Origin: an uncultured Caulobacterales bacterium
Lineage (GTDB): Bacteria; Pseudomonadota; Alphaproteobacteria; Caulobacterales; Caulobacteraceae
Direction of reading: 5' to 3'
NCBI GenBank assembly: GCA_903840435.1
Contig: CAIMFV010000045.1
Coordinates: 1-64,000 of the forward strand
DNA length: 64,000 nucleotides
Shown here: positions 18,053 to 25,058 of the stretch, one piece after another
Layout of the letters: each line of letters starts with the position of its first letter
Numbering within the stretch: the stretch's first letter is position 1
Translations under genes and position numbers: made by a program
Notes under the pieces: generated by a model
Seen by the model: the letters and a program-made list of their open reading frames with translations, nothing else
Database searches by the model: none
What the model was told of the DNA's origin: nothing

Positions 18053-18068
18053 TTTAGACCCGTCTAAA
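18053..18068. promoter_or_regulatory. perfect palindrome TTTAGAC-CC-GTCTAAA, possible TetR-type operator or terminator
   Basis: Two 7-base arms separated by two bases lie between the stop of the GMC gene (18070) and the start of the MFS gene (18009). The core TAGAC..GTCTA is the kind of symmetric operator bound by TetR-family repressors. On the minus strand it is followed by AATTACC, so weak rho-independent termination of the GMC transcript is the other reading. No regulator gene is adjacent. Confidence 0.45.
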
Positions 18069-18069
18069 C

Positions 18070-19638
18070 CTAGCCCAGCCGCGCTTTCAGATGCTCCGCC
18101 ACACGAAGGGCATTGGCGACGATGGTCAGCGTCGGATTGACGGCCGAAGAGGAAACGAAAAAGCTTGAATCCGCCACATAGAGATTGTCGAGTTCGTGCG
18201 CTTTACAAAATGGATCAAGCACTGAGCGCTTTGGATCGGCACCAAACCTGAGCGTGCCGCATTGGTGGGCAGTTCCATAGAGCGGCAACAGTTCGTCGAC
18301 TTCAAAATGATGGCCCGCCAGCACATGGTGATGGGTGACAAAGCCGCTCAAGGCGTGCTCAAGCCGTTTCACTAGCCTTTGGTGGGCGTTCAAATCGCCA
18401 AACTGGTAGCTCAACCGAATTTGCCCATCGGGCTCCAGCGTCACGCGATTTTCCGGCTGGGGCAGGTCTTCTGACATGGCCAGGAAGGCCAGCATGCGGT
18501 GGGCAAGCGCCTCGGTAAACACATCCGGCAACAGCCCCGCTGGCAAGACATCGGCCATCTGGCCCTTAATCGTCTCGCCCGACATGTATTCCAGCATTTG
18601 GATCTGGCCCATCGGGTAGGGATAGGAACCGTCCGGCTCGCCGAAATAAAAGTCGTTGACGCACAGGGTCTTGGGAAAGGTGGCGTCGAAGGGCTCTATC
18701 GCCATGGCCACCACCGCCGAGGTCGCATGGAACATATAGTTGCGTCCGACCTGGTCAGAGCCATTGGCAAGTCCGTTCGGGTGGGCGTCGGAGCGCGAAG
18801 CGAGCCACAACGCAGCCGAATTGGCAGCGCCCGCCGCCGTGACGATGATATCGCCTTGGAAGCGTTCTTCGCCGTTCTCTCCCTCCGTCACCACGGCCCG
18901 CGCGACCTTGCCGCTGGCGTCGGTCTCGATGCGCACAGCCTTTCGACCGGTCAGGATGGTGATATTGGCAAGCGCCTCGATCTTGGCCAGGGCCGCTGTG
19001 CGGGCATCGACCTTGGCCAGCACCTTGCACGGATAGCCGCCGCAGGTTGTGCAGCGAATACAGGGGGCAGCCGGCGGGTTTAGGTCGTCACGCCGAATCC
19101 CCAGCGGCAAGGGCGACGGTCGCCAGCCGAGCGAGGTGAAATAGCGCTCCAACTCCAACACGCCGGGATCGTGGGCTAAAGGGGGAAACGGAAAGGGCGG
19201 ATCGTTAGGCTGGTCGTTCGGGTCCCGCCCCCGCTCGCCATGAACTTCCCACAGTTGTTCAGCCTTGGCGTACCACGGAGCCATGTCAGCATAGCTCAGC
19301 GGCCAGGCGGGGGATATGCCCCCGGCATGGGTGACCTCCTCGAAGTCCCGCGCCTTCATCCGCATCAGGGCCGCGCCATAGAAGCTTGTATTGCCGCCCA
19401 GCCAATAATGGGTGTTGGGAGTGAAGGGCTTCCCCGCGCGGTCAAGCCAGGTTTCGCGGGTGCGATATTTGCGATTGAGAAACACAGCCTTGGGCGACCA
19501 GTTGTCGGCTTCGACAGGCAGCGGCGCGCCGCGCTCGAGGATGAGGATCGACTTTCCCGTGGCGGCGAGGCTTTGGGCGAGCGTTGCCCCACCGGCACCC
19601 GAACCAACAATGATGACGTCATAGGTCTTATCGCTCAC
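18070..19638 (-). CDS. GMC family FAD-dependent oxidoreductase
   Basis: 522 residues. N-terminal FAD-binding motif VIIVGSGAGGATLAQSLA with ERG shortly after; a GGNTSFYGAALMRM substrate/FAD loop; an internal cysteine cluster CIRCTTCGGYPC; and the C-terminal GMC motifs YGTAHQCGTLRFG and VADSSFFVSSSAVNPTLT. GMC enzymes oxidise alcohols or sugars such as choline, glucose or polyols. There is no signal peptide or Tat motif, so it is probably cytoplasmic or membrane-associated through partners. An SDR gene lies just upstream (15-base gap between SDR stop and this start), so the two may form an alcohol/ketone redox pair. The substrate is unknown. Confidence 0.9.
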   Translation of the reverse strand: MSDKTYDVIIVGSGAGGATLAQSLAATGKSILILERGAPLPVEADNWSPKAVFLNRKYRTRETWLDRAGKPFTPNTHYWLGGNTSFYGAALMRMKARDFEEVTHAGGISPAWPLSYADMAPWYAKAEQLWEVHGERGRDPNDQPNDPPFPFPPLAHDPGVLELERYFTSLGWRPSPLPLGIRRDDLNPPAAPCIRCTTCGGYPCKVLAKVDARTAALAKIEALANITILTGRKAVRIETDASGKVARAVVTEGENGEERFQGDIIVTAAGAANSAALWLASRSDAHPNGLANGSDQVGRNYMFHATSAVVAMAIEPFDATFPKTLCVNDFYFGEPDGSYPYPMGQIQMLEYMSGETIKGQMADVLPAGLLPDVFTEALAHRMLAFLAMSEDLPQPENRVTLEPDGQIRLSYQFGDLNAHQRLVKRLEHALSGFVTHHHVLAGHHFEVDELLPLYGTAHQCGTLRFGADPKRSVLDPFCKAHELDNLYVADSSFFVSSSAVNPTLTIVANALRVAEHLKARLG

Positions 19639-19653
19639 CTGACACTCCTCAAC

Positions 19654-20493
19654 TCAACTTGGGTCGCCTTGGGCGAAACGGCGGCTGGCGGCGGCGGATA
19701 GGGCGCGCAAGACTGTCGTGGGCGCGAGCTTAAACACGAAGGCCGCCAATTGATTATGCCAACCCGGAATGACTGTCACCTGCCCGAGCGCTGCGGCCGC
19801 AAAGGCAGAGTCGACCACCTGCTTCGGCGTCGAGATCAGAAAGCCCGGCATGGCCTTCATCGCGTCTGCGGTGCCATTGGCGGTTTGAAACTCGCTAGAG
19901 GTTGAACCCGGCAGCACACAGGTCACCCTCACCCCCTTGGCCCGCACCTCGGCATCGAGCGAGAGGCTGAACTTTAGGACAAAGCTTTTGGCTGCCGGAT
20001 AGAGGGTGTGTCCTGGGCCTCCCGGCGACAGGGCCAGCAAGGACGAAAGGGTGAAAATCGTGCCGCGACCCTGCGCCACCATGCCCGGCAGGACCGCATG
20101 GGCAAGCGCGGCCACCGAAACCACGGTTGTGGTCAGAAAATCGTGCTGGTCCTTCCAAGTGGTGGCGTTGAAGGGGGGCGCAAGGCTGTAGCCCGCCGCC
20201 AGCACCAAGACCTCGACCCTGCGGTCCTCCAACATGTCGAGGACGATTGATTCTGCTGTGGGCTTGCCAAGGTCGGCGACGCAGATATGGGCCTCGATGC
20301 CGTGGGTGCTGACAAGCTCGTCCGCCAGGCTTTGCAACCGCTCGCGCCGTCGCGCCACCAAGACAAGATCATGCCCCCGCGCCGCAAGCTGGCGGGCAAA
20401 CTCCGCGCCAATACCTGAAGAGGCGCCGGTCACCACCGCGAGCCGACGGCGTGAGGTCGGGTTTAGGCCTGAAGTCGGGACTGAGGACGCCAT
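19654..20493 (-). CDS. short-chain dehydrogenase/reductase
   Basis: 279 residues from the ATG at 20493 (MASSVPTS); the frame opens at a TTG at 20508, which is less likely. Classical SDR: TGASSGIG at residues 22-29 for NAD(P) binding, catalytic S151, and the Y165-x3-K169 pair (YPAAK). The conserved NNAG loop is replaced by LAAG. An arginine pair after beta-strand 2 (ARRRERL) suggests NADP preference. It resembles DltE/YdfG-like general SDRs; the substrate is unknown. It is followed closely by the GMC oxidoreductase on the same strand, which suggests co-transcription. Confidence 0.9.
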   Translation of the reverse strand: MASSVPTSGLNPTSRRRLAVVTGASSGIGAEFARQLAARGHDLVLVARRRERLQSLADELVSTHGIEAHICVADLGKPTAESIVLDMLEDRRVEVLVLAAGYSLAPPFNATTWKDQHDFLTTTVVSVAALAHAVLPGMVAQGRGTIFTLSSLLALSPGGPGHTLYPAAKSFVLKFSLSLDAEVRAKGVRVTCVLPGSTSSEFQTANGTADAMKAMPGFLISTPKQVVDSAFAAAALGQVTVIPGWHNQLAAFVFKLAPTTVLRALSAAASRRFAQGDPS

Positions 20494-20509
20494 GAGCTCC
20501 GAACGCAAA

Positions 20510-20537
20510 GCGGGGTGGGAAGACGTTCCCCGCCCGC
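20510..20537 (-). terminator. GC-rich hairpin downstream of cheW
   Basis: A 28-base imperfect inverted repeat: outer arms GCGGG / CCCGC type, inner perfect GGGAA-GACG-TTCCC, giving a stem of about 12 pairs with two mismatches. It lies ~50 bases after the cheW stop and just ahead of the SDR start. On the minus strand it is followed by TTTGCG rather than a long T run, so termination is plausible but not certain. Confidence 0.4.
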
Positions 20538-20589
20538 GACGCCGAAGTCAACCAAGGAGAGAGGTAATGTCAGCGCGTGGCCGAAGACG

Positions 20590-21084
20590 TTATGCGGCTT
20601 CCACCGTCGATAGGGCCGCCGCGAGCTCAGCGCCCGGCAGCAATTGAGCGAGCTTCAAGACCGTCACCATGCCGCGCTCTAGAGGGAGGAACCCTTGAAT
20701 AAAGTCCGGCGCGACGCCGCCACTGGCTGCGGCGGCGGGCTGCACCTCTGAGCGGGCAACGATGCGGTTGTCGCATACTGCCTCGACCAGCAACCCGACG
20801 GGCCCATAGGCGGCTTGCACCACAATCACCACATTGCGGACTGAGGGCTCCAAGCCCCGGCGCCCCAGACGTCGGGCCAGATCCATGACGGGCAATACAA
20901 CGCCGCGCAGATTGACCACGCCTGTAATAAAGTCCGGCGCATGGGCGATTGGCGACGGCGGGGTCCAGCCGCGAATTTCGAGAATATCTTGGATATCGAG
21001 GCAATATTCCTGGCCATCGACCTGGAAGGAGATCAGCTCCAACGCGCCATCAGCCGACAAACCCGGCGCTTCCGTGCCAAACAT
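20590..21084 (-). CDS. cheW: CheW-like chemotaxis coupling protein
   Basis: 164 residues with one CheW domain. Visible hallmarks are LELISFQVDGQEYCLDIQDILEIRG at the start (conserved beta-strand pair), FITGVVNLRGVVLPVMDLARRLG in the middle and FIQGFLPLERGMVTVLKL near the end. CheW bridges methyl-accepting receptors and the CheA kinase at polar arrays. The gene is single, not inside a che operon. A CtrA-type site lies 77-91 bases upstream in the same orientation as the one before fliL, which suggests cell-cycle control together with flagellar genes. The few N-terminal residues before the domain (MFGTEAPGLSADGA) are unremarkable. Confidence 0.92.
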   Translation of the reverse strand: MFGTEAPGLSADGALELISFQVDGQEYCLDIQDILEIRGWTPPSPIAHAPDFITGVVNLRGVVLPVMDLARRLGRRGLEPSVRNVVIVVQAAYGPVGLLVEAVCDNRIVARSEVQPAAAASGGVAPDFIQGFLPLERGMVTVLKLAQLLPGAELAAALSTVEAA

Positions 21085-21160
21085 CCCACCGCTCCGCGCC
21101 TGCCCTCACAAGACAAAGGAGCCTAGCCAAAAGACCTGAAGGTTTTGTGGGCGGAGGTGG

Positions 21161-21175
21161 TTAACTGGGGATTAG
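21161..21175 (-). promoter_or_regulatory. CtrA-type binding site upstream of cheW
   Basis: On the minus strand the sequence reads CTAA-TCCCCAG-TTAA followed by CC, one mismatch from the CtrA full-site consensus TTAA-N7-TTAA. The site before fliL (38306) has the same first half-site, spacing and orientation relative to its gene. Binding by CtrA is inferred. Confidence 0.5.
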
Positions 21176-21267
21176 ATGATGGCAGTCAACGCAATTTCGA
21201 TAACCGACATCTGACCCTTTGTGCAAAATTGAAAGAAGCATCCCAAAACCGACCCGGTAATAAGAGA

Positions 21268-21570
21268 TCAGGCTACAACTGGAGGCAGGTGTTCCTTTTG
21301 AGCATTATCAAAGCAACGACGCAACATATCTGAGACCTGCTTAGAAACAGACACAAAACGAATGTGAGATTTTATAAATTTTATATTGTACGAATTGAGC
21401 AATGCAACGAAAGCAGAATTTATAAAAGACGAAGTTACTTCAGAAACACCAGAAAATGATACTGTGACGAATTCATTGTAAGCCAATTTTTCTTCGACCA
21501 AGGCCCGAATCGTATCCCCCTGCTCTGTACTAAAACAAAAGGGAACGTGATTAAGAACATTGATTACCAT
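21268..21570 (-). CDS. STAS-like (DUF4325) protein
   Basis: 100 residues. The stretch FSGVSEVTSSFINSAFVALL (residues 39-58) is the recognisable core of the STAS-like DUF4325 family. S47-S48 sit where anti-anti-sigma factors of the SpoIIAA type have their phosphorylatable serine region. Translation starts at the ATG at 21570, seven bases after a perfect AGGAGG that lies inside the acidic tail codons of the preceding ATPase gene; the two genes overlap by seven bases. The composition is A+T-rich like its partner. A role as the switchable partner of the adjacent GHKL ATPase is inferred; the target process is unknown. Confidence 0.75.
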   Translation of the reverse strand: MVINVLNHVPFCFSTEQGDTIRALVEEKLAYNEFVTVSFSGVSEVTSSFINSAFVALLNSYNIKFIKSHIRFVSVSKQVSDMLRRCFDNAQKEHLPPVVA

Positions 21571-22454
21571 TCAAATTCCTCCTCTTCACCCTCCTCATCA
21601 CCAATAAATCTCTCAATAGGCAATTGGATGTCCACGAGCGTTCCCGGATACATTGCATCCATCTGGAAGCTTTCGCGATCAAGTCCATTTCGATCAGGGC
21701 GACATAAGTACAAGCCGTATCCAGAATGTATGCTTACCCGCCCACCATTGCTAGCCACTGTGACGGAAAGATAGTCGAGGCCGATGCCCATATTGTTGGG
21801 GTGACTTTTTGATGTGACCCCTTCTTGAGACGCCTTGAGGATAGCATCCTTATCAGACATTTCGCCATATTTTCTTTTAATGTTACTTGGAATTCCCACC
21901 CCAATGTCAGAAATTGAAATGTCTATCCTATTGATTCGGGGATAATGTTGAACATGAATGAACCCCTCATTGAATGAAGAATGGTCCTTAATATTATTGA
22001 ATATCTCATTAATGCAGGTTTTTAAACTTGATAATTTATTTTTATTTACATTCAACTTGATACACATCCATGGAGTGAAATGAAAATCCATCCAAGCTTG
22101 AGAGTGCGCGTGATCAATTTTTTTAATCGGCAAAGTGGTGTCCCGAACAGCTCGATGTGGCCTCAAAGGAGTGTTTGTGTATTTTTCAAAAAATCCACAA
22201 TCATCCATGTATACCAAATAATCATTTAAATATTTTTGGCCAATATGAAATATACATCTGATTTTTTTATGCATCAACCAATCAATTGTATTACACAATA
22301 CAGTCAATCCAACTCCATCCACAAATCTTAATTTAGAAAAATCAAATAGTATCTCAGATTCGCGCGGAAATCCGTCGGGGCCGATTACATCATGGATGAA
22401 TTTTGCAATTTCCTTCTCATTGAAGTCTGGCGGCAGAATTACTTGCTTTACCAT
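21564..22454 (-). CDS. STAS-like domain fused to a GHKL (HATPase_c) ATPase
   Basis: 296 residues. The N-terminal ~90 residues look STAS-like (ILFDFSKLRFVDGVGLTVL, residues 35-53), but the position of the regulatory serine is V/G, so this domain seems non-phosphorylatable. From ~125 a GHKL ATPase follows: N-box INEIFNNIKDHS (E150, N153/N154), G1 box SDIGVGIP (182-189) and G2 box NNMGIGLDYLS (220-230). There is no phosphoacceptor His domain, so it is not a classical histidine kinase; it resembles anti-sigma-type serine kinases in organisation. The protein ends in an acidic tail (GDEEGEEEEFEW). It overlaps the DUF4325 gene by seven bases. The cellular role is unknown. Confidence 0.75.
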   Translation of the reverse strand: MVKQVILPPDFNEKEIAKFIHDVIGPDGFPRESEILFDFSKLRFVDGVGLTVLCNTIDWLMHKKIRCIFHIGQKYLNDYLVYMDDCGFFEKYTNTPLRPHRAVRDTTLPIKKIDHAHSQAWMDFHFTPWMCIKLNVNKNKLSSLKTCINEIFNNIKDHSSFNEGFIHVQHYPRINRIDISISDIGVGIPSNIKRKYGEMSDKDAILKASQEGVTSKSHPNNMGIGLDYLSVTVASNGGRVSIHSGYGLYLCRPDRNGLDRESFQMDAMYPGTLVDIQLPIERFIGDEEGEEEEFEW

Positions 22455-22494
22455 AATATATGAAACCTCAATGGGACTTCCTGACTAACTGTAA

Positions 22495-22500
22495 ATTATA
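22495..22500 (-). promoter_or_regulatory. putative -10 element (TATAAT) for the STAS/GHKL genes
   Basis: A perfect TATAAT on the minus strand, 41 bases upstream of the ATG at 22454, in an A+T-rich gap. The -35 region at the usual distance (ATTTTA) is poor. A GAGGT about ten bases before the ATG can serve as the ribosome binding site. No clear operator was seen. The remaining gap up to 22679 holds only a short hairpin, GCACC-ATT-GGTGC at 22642-22654, near the HNH gene end. Confidence 0.35.
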
Positions 22501-22679
22501 GTGAAATTTTTCGCATTTAAAATCCGGTCGAATAGGTTGATATTTAGAGCTCATTAAATGATCAATCTCGTCCGCGCGTCGAAAAATATGAGGACGACAC
22601 TGTCATTTCAAAGACCGCTCAATGAAAGGTCAGGCTGAAAGGCACCATTGGTGCAAATTGGCCTAACCCACAATGAACC

Positions 22680-23240
22680 TCACGCCTCAAGCTCAATATC
22701 CCAGTAGAGATAGTCCAGCCAGCTGGCGTGCAGGTGGTTGGGGGGGAAGCGGCGGCCGACGTCTTGCAGTTCGTAGGCGGTAGGGCGCCTAGCAACTCTG
22801 TGCAGGTGCATTTCGGCCTCGCGCGGCGTGCGCCCACCCTTGGCGAGATTACAGGGGGAACAGGCGGTGACGATGTTCTCCCAGGTGGTGCGGCCACCTT
22901 TCGAGCGCGGAATAATGTGGTCGAAGGTAAGGTCTTCCCCCGATCCGCAATACTGGCAGGTGAAGGCGTCGCGTAGGAAAAGATTGAATCGGGTAAAGGC
23001 GGGTGCCCGGTTTTGCGCCACATATTGCTTCAGCGCCACGACGCTGGGCAGGCGCATTTCAAAGCTCGGCGAATGAATGACATGGTCATAGGTGGAGACC
23101 ACGTCGACCCGATCTAAGAACACTGCCTTGACCACTTCCTGCCAGGGCCAGACCGAGAGGGGATAATAGGATAAGGGCCGAAAGTCGGCGTTTAGCACCA
23201 AGGCAGGCGCGCCGGAAGGTGGATGGGTGACAATTTTCAT
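22680..23240 (-). CDS. HNH endonuclease domain protein
   Basis: 186 residues. An N-terminal region (PALVLNADFRPLSYYPLSVW) precedes an HNH nuclease: C95-x2-C98, D107-H108 (LTFDHIIPRSKGG), N122 and a second zinc pair C127/C130 (ACSPCNLAKGGRTP). This form, widespread and vertically inherited in alphaproteobacteria, is usually encoded on the chromosome outside phages; its cellular role is not established. The length and zinc ligands are intact. The 215 bases upstream hold no gene, only short inverted repeats such as GGAGAT..ATCTCC (23411-23432). Confidence 0.9.
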   Translation of the reverse strand: MKIVTHPPSGAPALVLNADFRPLSYYPLSVWPWQEVVKAVFLDRVDVVSTYDHVIHSPSFEMRLPSVVALKQYVAQNRAPAFTRFNLFLRDAFTCQYCGSGEDLTFDHIIPRSKGGRTTWENIVTACSPCNLAKGGRTPREAEMHLHRVARRPTAYELQDVGRRFPPNHLHASWLDYLYWDIELEA

Positions 23241-23455
23241 CGGCGGCGCTCCGCCCGAGGCGACGGCAGCGCTTCGCGCTCAAGCCTCGCATTGCAAGAC
23301 GCTCTGTCGTTCCGTCCGAGTGTCGTGAAGGCGGCTCTCCTCTGAAATGGCCCACAAAACCGGCGGGCCGATGAGAATCACTGCGTCTCAGTCCAAGTCG
23401 AGCCACCATAGGAGATTTTTGGCGACATCTCCATGACGTCGCAATTTACACCCGA

Positions 23456-24115
23456 TTAGGTTTTGCTAGGCGCGTCCGCCTCGCGCCGCTTTATGGCGCC
23501 GTAATAGGCCCAAAGGAGGTGCGCCGCGACGCTGCGATAGGGTCGCCAACGAAGGGCGCGTTCGGCCAAGTCCTTCGGTGTGCGTCGGGTTTCGGCGGCT
23601 TCCGCCACCCGCACGGCTTCTTGCAGGGCGACATCGGCGGCGGGGAAAAGATCAAGGCGACCATGGCAGAACATCAAATAGGTTTCCGCCGTCCAGCGCC
23701 CAACACCGTTTAGGGCAATAAGGGCCTCGACCGCTTCTGCATCGTCCAGTGCCTCCAGCGCATCAAAGTCAAACGCGCCGGAGTAAACCGCCGTGGCCAA
23801 GCCGCGCACATAACGCACCTTGGGCGCCGACAAGCCGAACACCTTGAGGTCAGGTTCGTTGAAGGCAAGGACGGCCTCCGGCGTGACGCAGCCAAGCCCC
23901 GCCTCCACCCGGCGCCAAATGGCGGCCGCAGCGGCGACAGAGACCTGCTGCTCAACAATCATCTTGGTCAGGCCAGCAAAGCCGCCGGGCCGCCGCCGCC
24001 AGCCGACCGGCGGCGTTGCCGCTTCGGCGCGCGCCATCACCTCGCACCGGGCCGCGAGCCAGTGTCGGGCCTCAGTCAAGGTCTGCAAACTGTACTCAGG
24101 ATAGGATGACGTCAC
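23456..24115 (-). CDS. DNA-3-methyladenine glycosylase II (AlkA/HhH-GPD type)
   Basis: 219 residues with a helix-hairpin-helix GPD core: IVEQQVSVAAA (residues 53-63), ALNGVGRWTAETYLMF (134-149) and catalytic D161 in LFPAADVALQ. It lacks the iron-sulfur cysteines of EndoIII/MutY, as expected for AlkA-like alkylbase glycosylases, and is shorter than E. coli AlkA because the N-terminal TBP-like domain is missing. It excises alkylated purines in base excision repair. It lies between the HNH gene (downstream) and a small membrane protein gene (20 bases upstream, same strand), with which it may be co-transcribed. Confidence 0.92.
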   Translation of the reverse strand: MTSSYPEYSLQTLTEARHWLAARCEVMARAEAATPPVGWRRRPGGFAGLTKMIVEQQVSVAAAAAIWRRVEAGLGCVTPEAVLAFNEPDLKVFGLSAPKVRYVRGLATAVYSGAFDFDALEALDDAEAVEALIALNGVGRWTAETYLMFCHGRLDLFPAADVALQEAVRVAEAAETRRTPKDLAERALRWRPYRSVAAHLLWAYYGAIKRREADAPSKT

Positions 24116-24134
24116 GCCTTGGCCTCTGGACCCA

Positions 24135-24269
24135 TCAGATAAAGAGCCCAGCGGTCGCCGTGGCCAGACCGACGGCTAAGCCCAAGGCCAGCAACATGGC
24201 AAGGCCGGTCTTTTCGATCACGGTTTCAAAGGCGGTCAACTGAGGATTGGAAAGCGCGAAGCTCAACAT
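24135..24269 (-). CDS. small membrane protein, 44 residues
   Basis: A short frame encoding MLSFALSNPQLTAFETVIEK followed by a single hydrophobic segment (about residues 22-44) rich in Ala, Gly and Leu. An AGAAAGG lies about ten bases before the ATG, and a promoter with perfect TTGACA and a 17-base spacer lies 66 bases upstream of the ATG. The protein is not one I recognise. It is divergent from the TetR regulator at 24405 and 19 bases ahead of the AlkA-type glycosylase gene on the same strand. A membrane-associated small peptide controlled by the regulator is a reasonable inference; a non-coding leader for the glycosylase is the alternative. Confidence 0.55.
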   Translation of the reverse strand: MLSFALSNPQLTAFETVIEKTGLAMLLALGLAVGLATATAGLFI

Positions 24270-24323
24270 GGGAAATGCCTTTCTAAGGTGCCAAAGACGC
24301 CCGGAATGGGTCGCCGTTCAATC

Positions 24324-24363
24324 TTTACAATGCTTAGATAGGGTGCCATTTAAACATTGTCAA
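24324..24363 (-). promoter_or_regulatory. promoter with flanking inverted repeat between the small membrane protein and tetR
   Basis: On the minus strand: TTGACA (24363-24358), 17-base spacer, TATCTA (24340-24335). The promoter is embedded in an inverted repeat with arms TTGACAATG (24363-24355) and CATTGTAAA (24332-24324), eight of nine bases symmetric. The repeat covers the -35 box, as expected of an operator for the divergently encoded TetR protein (inference). Confidence 0.5.
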
Positions 24364-24404
24364 GATGCACTTTACGTGACGGCGGGAACAGGCTATTTTT
24401 CCTT

Positions 24405-25058
24405 ATGACCAAAGCCTTTTCCCCTCCCGCTCCGGCCACGGCCCCGCCCGCCACCGCCCGCCCTTACCATCACGGCGATTTGCGACGGGCGCTGATAGAT
24501 GCGGCGCGCACCATTATTGAGCGCGACGGGGCCCAGGCCATCTCGCTTCGCGGCGTGGCGCGCGAGGCAGGCGTGTCGCCCGCCGCGCCCTATCACCACT
24601 TCAAAGATAAGCAGGAATTGTTGCGAGCGGTTGGTGTCCAGGGCTTTGACGACCTGGCGATTTCCATGATGCGGGCGCTGGAAAAGGTTCCCGCAGACCC
24701 CCGCGCGCGGTTGCGGGAGATCGGCGTCTCTTATGTGTTGTTCGCCCTGGCCAATCCGGCCATCTATCGGATCATGTATGACTGCGCCCGCGACATGGAG
24801 GGGCTGCCGCAAGACCCGCATGAAAAAGAACACAATGCCTATGATCTGGTGCGTGAAACCGTCGCGGCAGCAGGACTCGCCGACCCGCAAAACCCGGCAG
24901 CTGTCGAGACCGTCACCATTGCTTGCTGGTGCGCGGCGCATGGCGTGGCCGAAATGGTTGGCTTCCCACAATTCGCCCCCTTGCGGGACGCGCTCGGCGG
25001 CGAGGTTCCTTTGATCCGCGAGTTGTTGCGGCACGTGGGTTTTGCTGCGGAGCGATGA
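24405..25058 (+). CDS. TetR/AcrR family transcriptional regulator
   Basis: 217 residues. N-terminal Ala/Pro-rich lead (residues 1-20), then YHHGDLRRALIDAARTIIERDG and the helix-turn-helix around residues 47-66 (ISLRGVAREAGVSPAAPYHHF). The C-terminal ligand domain contains YVLFALANPAIYRIMYD, typical of the WHG-type TetR branch. The ATG at 24405 gives the usual family N-terminus. It overlaps gluQ by four bases (ATGA). It is divergent from the small membrane protein gene, whose promoter carries an inverted repeat that may be its operator. The effector is unknown. Confidence 0.9.
   Translation: MTKAFSPPAPATAPPATARPYHHGDLRRALIDAARTIIERDGAQAISLRGVAREAGVSPAAPYHHFKDKQELLRAVGVQGFDDLAISMMRALEKVPADPRARLREIGVSYVLFALANPAIYRIMYDCARDMEGLPQDPHEKEHNAYDLVRETVAAAGLADPQNPAAVETVTIACWCAAHGVAEMVGFPQFAPLRDALGGEVPLIRELLRHVGFAAER

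Larger units (their letters stand above)
21180..22620. other. A+T-rich island carrying the STAS/GHKL module
   Basis: Base composition changes visibly from GC-rich to A+T-rich at about 21180 and back at about 22620. The segment contains two overlapping minus-strand genes and their promoter region, and no integrase, transposase, flanking direct repeat or tRNA. Horizontal acquisition is inferred from composition only. Confidence 0.6.

Noticed and set aside
21180-22620. Prophage or transposon remnant
   Set aside because: The A+T-rich island has no integrase, transposase, structural gene, tRNA or terminal repeat; only its composition is foreign-looking.
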